A stretch of DNA of 64,000 nt from Bacillus sp. FJAT-27225. GTDB taxonomy: Bacteria; Bacillota; Bacilli; Bacillales; Cytobacillaceae. The stretch lies in assembly GCF_001685025.1 (NCBI RefSeq), contig NZ_MAYU01000021.1, forward strand, positions 372,001 to 436,000, given 5' to 3'. Numbering within the stretch: the first letter of the stretch is position 1; each line of letters opens with the position of its first letter. Below, piece by piece: positions 34,225-43,225 of this stretch. The notes under the pieces were generated by a model, which had not been told where the DNA came from, did no database searches, and saw only the letters and a program-made list of their open reading frames with translations. The translations under genes and the position numbers were made by a program.

Positions 34225-34839
34225 TTATTCATTTAAAAAATCAAGCACTCGATGGTAGGATTGCTCAGTGCCGATAATCAGCAGCACATCCCCTTCCCTA
34301 ATCGTTGCATAGGGACCGGGTGAAAGAATTAATTCTCCCTCCCGCTTTAAGCCAACAATGGTGCCGCCGGTGTATTGCCAAAATTTAAGGTCAGAAACAG
34401 TTTTCCCAATATGTTTGCAAACCTTCGTAATTTCAACCTCAATGGGTGCCAGCGGATTGGTATGGCGGTACTTGCCCGAGAGTTCAATCAATTGATTGAT
34501 TTTATCAGACAATTTCATATCAAGTTCCTTTCGTTCCTCGATTAGCCTTCGGATTTGCTTTTCCATATCTTTGGCACTTTCAAGGTTTGAAAAACGGTTA
34601 ATATAGGCCAGCGCATTCTCACGTGACGAAATGACAACTCCGGCGCCTTTTTCAGATTTGACAATCTCGACATCCTCAAGGATCTTTAGCGCCTTCCGGA
34701 CAGTTTCCGGAGATACATTGTATTCGCTAGCAAGCGTTGAGCGCCCGTGGACTTTTTGGCCAACCTTATATTTTTCATTGTAAATGCGATTGGCAATATC
34801 AATCGCAATTTGCTCATATACCGGGATTTTTGTACGCAT
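34225..34839 (-). CDS. BusR-like GntR-HTH/RCK_C regulator (probable c-di-AMP sensor)
   Basis: This 204-residue protein joins a GntR-type winged HTH (1-70: IPVYEQIAIDIANRIY...YNVSPETVRKALKIL), a coiled coil (about 85-120) and a C-terminal RCK_C/TrkA-C domain (about 128-204: EVEITKVCKHIGKTV...EGDVLLIIG). This is the BusR architecture, known in streptococci and lactococci to repress betaine uptake genes when c-di-AMP binds. Its convergent position beside opuFAB supports control of OpuF. The SD is AAGGAAG before ATG 34839. Ligand and target are inferred. Confidence 0.8.
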   Translation of the reverse strand: MRTKIPVYEQIAIDIANRIYNEKYKVGQKVHGRSTLASEYNVSPETVRKALKILEDVEIVKSEKGAGVVISSRENALAYINRFSNLESAKDMEKQIRRLIEERKELDMKLSDKINQLIELSGKYRHTNPLAPIEVEITKVCKHIGKTVSDLKFWQYTGGTIVGLKREGELILSPGPYATIREGDVLLIIGTEQSYHRVLDFLNE

Positions 34840-34875
34840 AGTGGTCTTCCTTTTTGATTATGTTATATACCCTTC

Positions 34876-34903
34876 ATTATACACTTAAAAAATGAATGAA
34901 CAA
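34876..34903 (-). promoter_or_regulatory. Promoter of the BusR-like gene
   Basis: On the minus strand TTGTTC (34898-34903) and TATAAT (34876-34881) are 16 bp apart, just ahead of the SD and ATG. Confidence 0.65.
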
Positions 34904-34964
34904 ATGAACATCCTTCAGAACGATGCTTGCGAACAGAAGCCCTCATAGTGAACCATTCATCTTT

Positions 34965-35651
34965 TTACAGGAGGTCTTCAGCCCCCTGCAGGTTTAGTGT
35001 CCCATCTGTAATCTTATACACCTTGTCACAATAGTCAATTAACCTTGTATCATGGGTGACCACTATCGATGTTTTCCCAGTCGCAGTCGTTGCCTGCTTT
35101 AGCATTTCCATCACTTCAAAAGCCCGGTCCGAGTCGAGTGATGCAGTCGGTTCGTCTGCCAGGATAATACTTGGGTCTGTATACAATGCTTTCGCAATCG
35201 CGACCCGCTGCCGCTCCCCTCCGGACAAATCAGCTGGAAAACTATTCATCAAGTCGGCAATGCCGAGCGACTCGCAAACTTCCGCAAACCTCTCGTTTTA
35301 GATATTGTCCTTCTTAACCTTGTCGAGGAGAACCATCTGCTGCCGGACTGTCAGGAATGGGACTAAATTGGATTGCTGCAGCACAAACCCAATTTCCTTC
35401 AATCTAATGCCGGCCCGCTTTTTTTCCTTCATAGCCGTTATATTTTTTCCATTTATGATAATGTCTCCAGTTGATGGAGTCAGCAGCCCCCCGGCGATTG
35501 TTAAAAATGTGCTTTTGCCAGAGCCAGACGGTCCGATAATCGCAATCAACTCACCAGTTCCAGCCGAAAAATCAGTCGGTTTTAGCGCTTCTACCTCTGT
35601 ATGGCCGGAGCCGAACACCTTGCTCACATTCTTTAATTCCAGCAGTGCCAT
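34965..35651 (-). pseudogene. MacB/HrtA-type ABC ATPase interrupted by an in-frame stop
   Basis: One 228-residue reading frame carries Walker A GPSGSGKST, signature LSGGERQR, Walker B IILADEPTASLD and H-loop VVTHD, but a TAA at 35298-35300 splits it. Residues 1-117 (35298-35651) and the in-frame remainder (34965-35252, first internal ATG) are otherwise intact with no frameshift. A single substitution would restore it. This looks like a recent nonsense mutation or sequencing error. It pairs with the permease just upstream. Confidence 0.85.
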
Positions 35652-35654
35652 CCG

Positions 35655-36722
35655 TTAACCTCCTATTGCTTTCAAAGGGTCTATTTTAGCAATCGTTTGA
35701 ACCGAGAATAACGCTCCTACTATAGAAACCCCAATCAGCACAATCGCATAAACGAGCATATCCAAATAATTGAACGCTACCGGGACTGCAGGCGGCAGGA
35801 ATAAACCAGTCAAAACGGTCAAGGCAAGACCAATGATCACACCGGCGACTGCCAGCAGGAACGTTTGGGCAATCACTGATTTTGATAAATATCCGCTTGA
35901 GATTCCCTGAGCCTTCATAACTCCAAAAATGCTAATCTTCTGGATCGTCAATACATAAAGGAAAATAGCAAGAATAACGGCTGAAATGATGAAAAGGAAA
36001 TAAATCATAAATGTCAGCGTCATGTTTTGCTCGGAATAGCCAGGCATATTTTCAATAAACTCCTGGGTTGCAACAATATCCAAACCATCCGCTACTTGGA
36101 TATCACTCAGATTATTTGACCTGACAACAAACGCATTAATTTTCTCTTTCATCCTCTCCGCTGACTCGCCAAAGCGGACTTTCCGAAGCGTCTCCATACT
36201 TCCATACAATACAGGTGCTGCGTTAAATCTCGCATGATCCGTGAATCCGGTGATTTTTAGTTTTTCTTCTGTCGCCGATAGCGTCAAAACATCACCAATT
36301 TTAAAACCTTCGTCCTTAAGTGTGTCGTCAGCAATCACTTCGCCCATTTTTCGAAAAGGCTTGCCTTCTGTCACTTCAGGCATAATAAACTCATCTTCCC
36401 GAATCCCGAACAGCGAAACATTCCCCTTTGCATCCCCGGTACTTGCAATTGCGTAGAACTGGCCGAGTATAGCATATTCCTCTGCACCATTCCCGTTATA
36501 ATCCCCAGTTTCCATGATTGATTGCGGCAAGCTTCTATCCGATTCTTCAGTAAGGATAATTCCATCTGCATCCCACTTCAGAACCGACTCTTTATTAAGA
36601 TTCTCCAGTCCATTCGCTAGTCCCGATAAAAAGAACACCAAATAAGAAACAAGCGAGAGTACCCCAACAATCAAGCTGAAGCGAAGCTTGTTATTCTTCA
36701 TTTCATTCCAGGCAAGAAACAT
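35655..36722 (-). CDS. FtsX/MacB-type ABC transporter permease (HrtB-like)
   Basis: This 355-residue protein has one N-terminal helix (about 15-38), an outside domain of about 200 residues, and three C-terminal helices with the FtsX pattern, ending KIDPLKAIGG. HrtB and related permeases export haem or amphiphiles together with a MacB-type ATPase. The partner ATPase gene follows after 3 bp but is interrupted, so the system may be inactive. The substrate is not determinable. Confidence 0.82.
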   Translation of the reverse strand: MFLAWNEMKNNKLRFSLIVGVLSLVSYLVFFLSGLANGLENLNKESVLKWDADGIILTEESDRSLPQSIMETGDYNGNGAEEYAILGQFYAIASTGDAKGNVSLFGIREDEFIMPEVTEGKPFRKMGEVIADDTLKDEGFKIGDVLTLSATEEKLKITGFTDHARFNAAPVLYGSMETLRKVRFGESAERMKEKINAFVVRSNNLSDIQVADGLDIVATQEFIENMPGYSEQNMTLTFMIYFLFIISAVILAIFLYVLTIQKISIFGVMKAQGISSGYLSKSVIAQTFLLAVAGVIIGLALTVLTGLFLPPAVPVAFNYLDMLVYAIVLIGVSIVGALFSVQTIAKIDPLKAIGG

Positions 36723-36821
36723 ACAGGTCCCCCAATTATACTTTTGTATAACATTTGTAAAATTAATATATAACTAACCTTATCGAATTGCAACAATAAT
36801 GTACGATTTTACCAAATAAAA

Positions 36822-36858
36822 AAGCCCCAGCCTATTCGACTGAAGCCTTTCCCAACTG
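36822..36858 (-). terminator. Terminator of the CarH-like regulator gene
   Basis: On the minus strand AAGGCTTCAG...CTGGGGCTT, with some G-U pairs, is followed by TTTTATT. Confidence 0.65.
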
Positions 36859-36876
36859 CCCTGGTCTATTCAATAT

Positions 36877-37758
36877 TTATTGAATGACATCCTGCAGTGT
36901 ATCTTCCCAATTTGTTTCATTAGGGGCTATATACCAGCACTTTCTCACCCTCATGCTTTCCTTTACTCCCATACCGCCGATCATAATCTTTAGATAAGGT
37001 GTGTGCATTTGAAGTGTTTTTACAATATGATTTATTTCCGATTCATTCATCTTTTCCGAAACGGATAGGGCGGCAATTTCAATTCCCTTTTCGTGGATCA
37101 ACTCGCCAAGACCCTCTAGTGGTGTATTGGCACCTATATAATGGACAGGATAACGCCTTTCCCGCAGGAACAACGTAAACATTAGCAATCCAAGCTGGTG
37201 TTCCTCTCCATCCGGACAAAAAGCGATCACTTTTGGCAATTCCTCCGACACAGGGAATACATTTAGCAATTTCATGATCCGCTGTTGAACAAGGTTGGAA
37301 ATCATATGTTCATTTACAACATGGAGAAAGCCCTCTCCCCACGCTTCCCCTACCTTATTCATAAGTGGTACAACTATCGAATGAAGGACCGTTCGGTACG
37401 GAAACTGCGAAAAATAAAGATCTAGCAACAGGTCACATTTTACTGAATCCAACTCTTCGACAGCCTCAAACAGTTCATCAATTTGCATATCGAAACTTTG
37501 GGCGGCAGACCATCCAGGAAGGCTAACGGTTTTGTTTTGTTTCTTTTCTCTCAATAACTTTACAGCCTGGCCAATATTTATGCCGTTTTCCTGCACTTGT
37601 TTTTTTAGCCACTTCAAGTCTTTCAAATTTTCTTCTGTATACACTCGATGCCCTGAATCATTTCGCCCCGGTGTAATCGCCTGGTATCGATTCTCCCATG
37701 CCCGGATTGTTACAGTCGGCATATCAAGTATTTTTGAGACCGCTTTAATATTGTACAA
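36877..37758 (-). CDS. CarH-like MerR regulator with B12-binding photosensory module
   Basis: This 293-residue protein has an N-terminal MerR HTH (1-70, with VTIRAWENRYQAITP), a four-helix cap domain and a cobalamin-binding Rossmann domain. The light-sensing signature W-x9-EH is exact (Trp140, Glu150-His151), and the cobalamin loop ExHxxG is present (Glu185, His187, Gly190). In CarH, adenosylcobalamin promotes DNA binding in the dark and light releases it. The start is TTG 37758 after AAGGG. It is monocistronic. Targets such as carotenoid or photolyase genes are not in the window. Confidence 0.87.
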   Translation of the reverse strand: MYNIKAVSKILDMPTVTIRAWENRYQAITPGRNDSGHRVYTEENLKDLKWLKKQVQENGINIGQAVKLLREKKQNKTVSLPGWSAAQSFDMQIDELFEAVEELDSVKCDLLLDLYFSQFPYRTVLHSIVVPLMNKVGEAWGEGFLHVVNEHMISNLVQQRIMKLLNVFPVSEELPKVIAFCPDGEEHQLGLLMFTLFLRERRYPVHYIGANTPLEGLGELIHEKGIEIAALSVSEKMNESEINHIVKTLQMHTPYLKIMIGGMGVKESMRVRKCWYIAPNETNWEDTLQDVIQ

Positions 37759-37771
37759 GGTTCAACCCTTC

Positions 37772-37790
37772 TTTTACATTGATTGTAAAA
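37772..37790. promoter_or_regulatory. Candidate autoregulatory operator of the CarH-like gene
   Basis: TTTTACA-TTGAT-TGTAAAA is a perfect 7+5+7 palindrome between two TATAAT-like boxes (minus strand, about 37793-37809) and the SD. A repressor bound here would block transcription of its own gene. Confidence 0.55.
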
Positions 37791-37902
37791 TGATTATACA
37801 TTAATTATACCACTTGTGGAATCCCTTATGTGGAAAGTATGCGATCGAACCACTTGCCACTGCTCACTAACGGTTTTGAAGATAAGCTGCCCGCGAGCGA
37901 AG

Positions 37903-37931
37903 CAATAAAAGCTTTCCCGCTATGAACAGGG
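37903..37931 (-). terminator. Terminator of the 66-aa gene
   Basis: On the minus strand GCTTTCCC/GGGAAAGC with a TGTTCATAGC loop is followed by TTTTATT. Confidence 0.75.
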
Positions 37932-38017
37932 AAAGCCTCTTGTAAAGAAATCATACCCGGTGACGCTTACAACAATCCACTTATTTATCCAACAATATAT
38001 AATAGAAAAAGGAATGC

Positions 38018-38218
38018 TTATTTCTTCCCGCCCTGGATGACTTTAAACGCAGCTTTTTTCTCGGTTTTTGTTTGATAGAGAGGTCCATTAGGCGGAATTG
38101 AGGGCGGTCTATCCAAACCGTTTACCTTTGCATAAACTGGTTTTTCCACCTGTTTTTCCTCAACCTTTGTACCCATCCATTCTTTAACCATCAACAGAAT
38201 CCGATTGAATAAACGCAT
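38018..38218 (-). CDS. Small basic protein of unknown function
   Basis: This 66-residue protein has an amphipathic N-terminal helix (MRLFNRILLMVKEWMG) and a basic, proline-containing tail (RPPSIPPNGPLY...AAFKVIQGGKK). I do not recognise it. The SD AAAGGAGAGG lies before ATG 38218 and a terminator follows, so it is likely expressed. The first helix may associate with the membrane. Confidence 0.6.
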   Translation of the reverse strand: MRLFNRILLMVKEWMGTKVEEKQVEKPVYAKVNGLDRPPSIPPNGPLYQTKTEKKAAFKVIQGGKK

Positions 38219-38635
38219 GGTACCCTCTCCTTTACAAACTCTACTTACACATATGCGGCGCTTTTCCAGGGTATTCTACCCTAATTTGGGACCGGGCTAA
38301 GTTAACTTGCCAGGCAATTTATTTTTCACAAATACAAATGTGCCAACATAGAAACTAAAGATATGGGATGTTTGAAAAGGATGCAAACGTTGTTCCGTCT
38401 GCTCACTCTGTTATGTGAATACCCCGAGTGATTGGGCTGTAACCACTACGTAAGCGGTATTTTTCAGGAATGGGAAATGTGCAAAGTAATCCACGTTCTC
38501 CACCGATTTAACCCTATATAGAACAAATAGCGGCTAGGCTGTTTCTTCACCACTACTTGTCTCGTTACTAAAAACTTCGCTCCAAGGAGTCCAGTTTCCT
38601 TCCATAACGGCAGGATTTTTTTAAAAATCATATGA
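38219..38635. other. Gene-free interval
   Basis: About 415 bp between the small basic protein gene and the MFS terminator. I see no credible ORF, RNA or repeat beyond the promoter that the 66-aa gene must have. Confidence 0.5.
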
Positions 38636-38642
38636 TGTCAAT

Positions 38643-38693
38643 GCAAAAAACCTGCAGTCCCCCTGCTTCAAGGCAAGGCTAAACTGCAGGCTC
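38643..38693 (-). terminator. Terminator of the MFS gene
   Basis: On the minus strand GCCTGCAGT...ACTGCAGGT around a secondary hairpin is followed by TTTTTTG. Confidence 0.8.
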
Positions 38694-38700
38694 GTTGTAG

Positions 38701-39909
38701 CTATTTTTGATGCGCCAATTTTCTTTTTAAAGATGTACGCATTTCTTCATTATTCAAATAGACGGTACCCATGGCAAGCAACAGCATAAGTCCGGTTACT
38801 GCAAATACGCTCTGAACAGGGAAAAAGCCGCCGATAAAGCCGCCCAGCATCGGGCCGGCCATTCCGCCCAATTGGTTTGACGTTTGATGCAGACTGAATG
38901 CCCTGCCACGGAAATCCTCAGGTGTTGTTTTAACAACTAACCCATTCAACGCCGGATAGACTGCACAGAAGAATATTCCGTAAACGAACCTTATAACCGA
39001 AAATCCGACTATATGTGAAAAAGCAATTTGGGCAAGTGATCCAATCCCTCCGCCCAACAGGCCAATGATTAATATTTTGTTGAATCCGTGCTTATCGGCC
39101 CATCTGCCCCAGACAGGTGCAAAAAAGGCACTTGCAATACCAGGCAAGGAAAAGACAATTCCAGCCAAAAGGGCTGTCTTGTTAGTAGAGCCGGTGATGT
39201 CCACGATATATAAAGGAAGGACTGGTTCGATAATCATCACAGAGCAGCTGACGATTAGCGTCAAAATTAATACGTGCAAAAAAGGCTTGTTATTTGCAGC
39301 AACTTTAAAATCTTGAATCACTGAACCTTTTTCCTTGTTCGGCTTAAAATTTACTTCCTTAACCCAAAAAACAATCAGGAATGTGGCCAGGCCAACAATG
39401 ATTCCGCCTGTTGCAAAAGCCCATCTGTTCCCGACCAACTCGGCAATGCCGCCCCCGAGCAATGGACCCAAAATTCCACCTGACGCAGATGCGGAAGAAA
39501 TAAGGGAAAGAGCATAGCCAACCTTTTTATTGGGCGTATTGGTCCCAATTAAGGCAATTGCCCCCGGAATGAATCCGCTCAACAGCCCCTGTAAAATTCT
39601 CAAGGTAAGAATTTCATAAGGATTTGTAACGAAAGCCATTAATGTATAAATGACACAAAGCACAAAACCTGCCCTGACAATCATTGGCTTCCTTCCGTAT
39701 TTATCGGCGACCCTGCCCCAGAAAGGCGATGCGATCGCACCAGCCAAAAAGGCGGAACTGAAAATCAACCCCGACCACATTTCCGTATTGTCATGTACTC
39801 CTATTTCCAGGAGAAAAATTGGCAGAAACGGGATCACCATGGAAAAACTCGCCGATGTAAAAAAGACCCCAATCCAAAGAACCAATAAATTCCGTTTCCA
39901 AATAGGCAA
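38701..39909 (-). CDS. MFS drug efflux transporter (MdtG/DHA1-like)
   Basis: This 402-residue protein has 12 membrane helices. The motif A loop between helices 2 and 3 is GRVADKYGRKPM, with a weaker repeat in the second half (GRWADKHGFNKI). The motif C-like GGILGPLLGG in helix 5 marks a drug/H+ antiporter. The start is TTG 39909, preceded by GGGAGA. It is monocistronic with no adjacent regulator, so its substrate and control are open. Confidence 0.88.
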   Translation of the reverse strand: MPIWKRNLLVLWIGVFFTSASFSMVIPFLPIFLLEIGVHDNTEMWSGLIFSSAFLAGAIASPFWGRVADKYGRKPMIVRAGFVLCVIYTLMAFVTNPYEILTLRILQGLLSGFIPGAIALIGTNTPNKKVGYALSLISSASASGGILGPLLGGGIAELVGNRWAFATGGIIVGLATFLIVFWVKEVNFKPNKEKGSVIQDFKVAANNKPFLHVLILTLIVSCSVMIIEPVLPLYIVDITGSTNKTALLAGIVFSLPGIASAFFAPVWGRWADKHGFNKILIIGLLGGGIGSLAQIAFSHIVGFSVIRFVYGIFFCAVYPALNGLVVKTTPEDFRGRAFSLHQTSNQLGGMAGPMLGGFIGGFFPVQSVFAVTGLMLLLAMGTVYLNNEEMRTSLKRKLAHQK

Positions 39910-40064
39910 TACCTATTCATCTCCCTGCCAGTTTATTTGATACATACAGTCCATCTTACCACATAACCCAATTAATTTCATTAATGAGATATTCGGATAA
40001 CGAAATATTAGCAAGGATATCTTTAAAGGCAATAGACTTGATGATAGATGAAGGGAAGGTCTTT

Positions 40065-40133
40065 ATGGAATTTGGTTTAGCGAAGGTTGAGCTTTTTGAT
40101 GTGATCTATGGAATTAATCAAATTCCAACTTAG
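40065..40133 (+). CDS. Possible 22-aa small protein
   Basis: The short frame MEFGLAKVELFDVIYGINQIPT starts at ATG 40065 with a good SD (GGGAAGG, 5 nt). No family is known, and conservation was not tested. It lies between divergent-facing ends of the MFS start and the subtilisin terminator. It could be chance. Confidence 0.25.
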   Translation: MEFGLAKVELFDVIYGINQIPT

Positions 40134-40187
40134 AGGACTGCATTTTTGCAGGAAGTATTTGATGCTTCGCCCAAAAAATAACACCCC

Positions 40188-40226
40188 GGTGTATCTGGCA
40201 ATCGCCTTCCACACTGGGGTGCTAGT
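40188..40226 (-). terminator. Terminator of the subtilisin gene
   Basis: On the minus strand AGCACCCCAGTGT...ACACCGGGGTGTT is followed by ATTTTTTGG. Confidence 0.75.
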
Positions 40227-40235
40227 AAACTAGAA

Positions 40236-41513
40236 TTATTTTACTCTAGCAAATCCAAATCCTGACGCATAATCATCGCCAGTTGCTGCTCCGTAGCCGC
40301 CTTTAATGTCATACAGTTTCGCCCTTCTTTGAAGTTCAGTGCGAAGCTGCTTGTTCGTCCAGGAATAATTGGATGACCAAATCTTTGCAGCTAAGCCTGC
40401 CACATGCGGAGTGGCCATTGACGTTCCGCTGATTGTGTTGTAATTGCCGTCGTACCAGGTCGACTCAATTGCTGCGCCCGGTGCTGAGATTTCTATATCC
40501 TTTTCCTGAATGACATAATCGCCATCTGTATTTGGATTTCCGCGCGAAGAGAAGTTTGCCACGCGATATGTTCCATTCTGCTGAACATTCTCAAGAGCCG
40601 CTACCGCGACAGCATTCACGAGTGCGCCCGGATAGCCGATTGTATTGGCTGCATACCCAGAGTTACCTGCAGCCGCAACAACAAGAACATTCCTGTTGTA
40701 AGCATAATCAACCGCAGATGCAATCAACGTATCCTTAGAGCTTGAACCTAAAGACATGTTAATTACAACCTTCGAACCTGTCGCTGCAGCCTGGTCGGCT
40801 GCATGGCGAATTGCCCCTGCGATATCATCGGAGTATCCTGAACCGCTGTCGGTTAATACTTTGTATGCCCAAAGCTTTGCCTGGGGCGCTACACCATAAA
40901 CACCCATGCCATCATCGGCGCCATCAGCAAGTACTGTTCCCGCTACGTGTGTACCATGGCCGTTTCGGTCTGTACATGTGCCATTTACAATCGGGGAAGA
41001 TGATTGAGTGAAGTCTTTACACTGCTCAGCCTGGCCCCTCAGATCGTAGTGGTTCGTATAAACGCCCGTATCAAGAACGGCTACTTTTATCCCTGAACCG
41101 CCAGAAGTTGCGGAGATGTAGGGATCATTGTAAATGGCTTGTATTCCCCAAGGAGTTCGGTCACTAGGAAGAGACGTAATTGCGTTTGCAGAGACATCGT
41201 TATTGGCAGCCGGATTTTCCCTGCTGTCCAAAGCCACTTCCTCGACCTGTTCAATGTTAAGGTTTTTGTTTTTCAATAGTGCTTCATATTGCTTCCCATT
41301 AACAGTAGTTGTGAATCCTTCTGCACCAAAATCCCAGCGCGGTTTATAGGTTTGCTTCGCTTTCGCCATTTCAGAATTGGACCCCTTGATCGCGACGCGG
41401 TACGTTTCCTTCGCATCCCCTTCATTCCCCTGCCCGCTTGCTCCTGCAGCAAACAGCGAGAGCCCCATAGACAATGCCAACAACGCCGAACCAAATTTGG
41501 TTCTCTTTTTCAT
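40236..41513 (-). CDS. Secreted subtilisin-like serine protease (S8)
   Basis: This 425-residue pre-pro-enzyme has a signal peptide (1-26), a propeptide to about 110, and a mature catalytic domain. The triad is Asp148 (AVLDTGV), His186 (HGTHVAGT) and Ser365 (SGTSMATPHVAG), with oxyanion Asn283. Cys165 and Cys180 could form a disulfide, as in cold-adapted subtilisins. It would degrade extracellular protein. It is monocistronic with its own terminator. The start ATG follows GGAGAA-type purines. Confidence 0.93.
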   Translation of the reverse strand: MKKRTKFGSALLALSMGLSLFAAGASGQGNEGDAKETYRVAIKGSNSEMAKAKQTYKPRWDFGAEGFTTTVNGKQYEALLKNKNLNIEQVEEVALDSRENPAANNDVSANAITSLPSDRTPWGIQAIYNDPYISATSGGSGIKVAVLDTGVYTNHYDLRGQAEQCKDFTQSSSPIVNGTCTDRNGHGTHVAGTVLADGADDGMGVYGVAPQAKLWAYKVLTDSGSGYSDDIAGAIRHAADQAAATGSKVVINMSLGSSSKDTLIASAVDYAYNRNVLVVAAAGNSGYAANTIGYPGALVNAVAVAALENVQQNGTYRVANFSSRGNPNTDGDYVIQEKDIEISAPGAAIESTWYDGNYNTISGTSMATPHVAGLAAKIWSSNYSWTNKQLRTELQRRAKLYDIKGGYGAATGDDYASGFGFARVK

Positions 41514-41855
41514 TACATTTCTCCTCTCACCTTTGGTATGTACAGCACAGCAATTTTCCGGCTGTAATTTAGAGTTTATTCAGAATGGGAAACGGAATCA
41601 ATTATTCATGTGCCCGTGATGGTTGGGAAAATTACCGATAAAAACCGTGTCAGGACAGAGTTTTGAGGATTGGGAAATTTCTTGTGGAGGTTTAAAGCGT
41701 AAACGAGGCGATATGCAGATTGAAATAAAAAAGCAAGGAATCTTGAGGGAATTTTATAAAAATAGTAGTAATTCACTATTCAACAGTTTTATAACAGAGT
41801 GTTAATATTTACATATGATATATAACAGTACCGCTGAAAAGGGGGAGAGAGAAGG

Positions 41856-42161
41856 ATGGATAAAACAGAAACTATAGCCCGCCGCATTCTCGGTTGGAAA
41901 TTAAATCGCTGGGATCGCTGGTTTGATTTTGAAAGGAGGATATTCATTCCTGTAACAGATTTTCAGCCAGAAAAAAATCTGGACCATGCCATGCTGATTG
42001 TCAAAAAGCTTGAGCAAATTGGGTTTGCCTTTTCTAAAAATGGAACAAACGAGGTCAGCTTTAATCATTTCCGTGGTTCCGGCACAACTCTTTCCGAAGC
42101 AATTACAGATGCAGCCTACTCGATCGCAGACAATAGTTCCATCCCCGATGGGTGGATATAA
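41856..42161 (+). CDS. BC1872-type small protein (phage ABA sandwich domain-like)
   Basis: This 101-residue protein begins MDKTETIARRILGWKLNRWDRWFD and has the alternating pattern of the small proteins sometimes assigned to the phage ABA sandwich domain (HAMLIVKKLEQIGFAFS...TLSEAITDAAY). Function is unknown. No other phage gene is near, so it is either a relic or a domesticated gene. The SD GGGGGAGAGAGAAGG lies before ATG 41856. A terminator follows immediately. Confidence 0.65.
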   Translation: MDKTETIARRILGWKLNRWDRWFDFERRIFIPVTDFQPEKNLDHAMLIVKKLEQIGFAFSKNGTNEVSFNHFRGSGTTLSEAITDAAYSIADNSSIPDGWI

Positions 42162-42199
42162 TGATATCCCGTGTGTGAATTTGCACGGGATATCATTTT
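42160..42199. terminator. Bidirectional terminator overlapping the methyltransferase 3' end
   Basis: ATGATATCCCGTG...CACGGGATATCAT is a 13-bp perfect stem followed by TTTGTTTTTT. It lies between convergent genes and touches the last codons of the methyltransferase gene. Confidence 0.85.
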
Positions 42200-42759
42200 G
42201 TTTTTTCACAAAAAATCATCTGCCTGCCCGAACGTTCATCTTCCTCATAGGAAAGAACCTTCCAGTCCCGGAATTCACGTAATAACTCATTGGATTGCAA
42301 GAGAAAATCATTCGATACACGTTGCGATTCCAGCTTCGGAGAATGGTAGTATGTATCCATAAAGACATACCCTCCCACCTTTACCCAATGATGAATAGAA
42401 GGGAATAATCGCCGATCCAAATAGTAGGCTACAACCACTAAATCAAAAAAGTTAGCTTTAAATTGAAAACTGCCAACTTCAGTAAGATCCCTTACTTCCG
42501 CCTGTATATTCAACTTATTCCTGGCAGCCTGCTCCTCGACGTACTGAATAGCTTTATCGGAAATATCGATACCGCGCACCTTATAGCCAAGCCTAGCCAA
42601 ATAATAACTGTTGCCGCCAAGGCCGCATGCAATATCCAGGGCGGTTCCTCCACTCATCAGATAAGGCTCCATCCCAGTCAGTCTTTGATTGGGAATAGGC
42701 ATGGTGATTTCCTTTAACCTCTCTTCATACTTCGCGTTCCATTTCTGTTTTTCCTTCAT
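42193..42759 (-). CDS. Class I SAM-dependent methyltransferase (TehB-like)
   Basis: This 188-residue enzyme has SAM motif I ALDIACGLGGNSYYLA, the acidic post-motif GIDIS, and a motif II-like FDLVVVAYYLDR. The fold and length fit TehB/UbiE-type methyltransferases, and the substrate is unknown. Its 3' end lies in the shared terminator. It diverges from the 112-aa gene. Confidence 0.82.
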   Translation of the reverse strand: MKEKQKWNAKYEERLKEITMPIPNQRLTGMEPYLMSGGTALDIACGLGGNSYYLARLGYKVRGIDISDKAIQYVEEQAARNKLNIQAEVRDLTEVGSFQFKANFFDLVVVAYYLDRRLFPSIHHWVKVGGYVFMDTYYHSPKLESQRVSNDFLLQSNELLREFRDWKVLSYEEDERSGRQMIFCEKTK

Positions 42760-42860
42760 TTTTCACCTCATAAGGTAATATTATCCAATACCCCTTATTG
42801 TGTCTGAAAGCCCTACAGGCGGGTAAAATTACTATAAAATGACGAAATGAGGGATATTGG

Positions 42861-43199
42861 ATGACTTTCGGCAATGGATATAACAATGGCAATGGCAACA
42901 ATAACGGAATGGGAGGCGTCCCTGCCCCTCTATTTGCGGCAGGAATGGCTAAAGATGCATTAGACAACGATGCGATACTGAACGAAGACCAGTATAATGT
43001 TTTTGTGAATGACGATTTCGTTGGCGAAAAAACCTTGAAAAACCCTGGAGAAAACCTTTCTGATGTTGATGACTTCATTAAAATGCAAGGCATATCCGAT
43101 TTCACGACAAAGCTGGATGGAAACAGGTACACCATCGAGGCAGACAGCAATGTTGAAGACATTAAGGATACATTGGATGTATATTTCAAAAACCGTTAG
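42861..43199 (+). CDS. Small acidic protein with Gly/Asn-rich N-terminus
   Basis: This 112-residue protein begins with a low-complexity NGNGNNNG segment, then PLFAAGMAKDAL and an acidic C-terminal part (DDFVGEKTLKNPGENLSDVDDFIKMQG...). No signal peptide or known domain. I do not recognise the family. The SD GAGGGAT precedes ATG 42861, and a strong terminator follows. An antisense frame here is weaker. Confidence 0.6.
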   Translation: MTFGNGYNNGNGNNNGMGGVPAPLFAAGMAKDALDNDAILNEDQYNVFVNDDFVGEKTLKNPGENLSDVDDFIKMQGISDFTTKLDGNRYTIEADSNVEDIKDTLDVYFKNR

Positions 43200-43225
43200 C
43201 CTAACTACGATTCTAACAAGAATGA

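Noticed and set aside
41856-42161. Prophage remnant signalled by the ABA-sandwich-like gene
   Set aside because: No integrase, structural or lysis gene or att-like repeat is nearby; a single gene is not enough.
42725-43189. 154-codon minus-strand frame opposite the 112-aa gene
   Set aside because: It overlaps the methyltransferase start and lacks an SD, while the plus-strand gene has an SD and a terminator.
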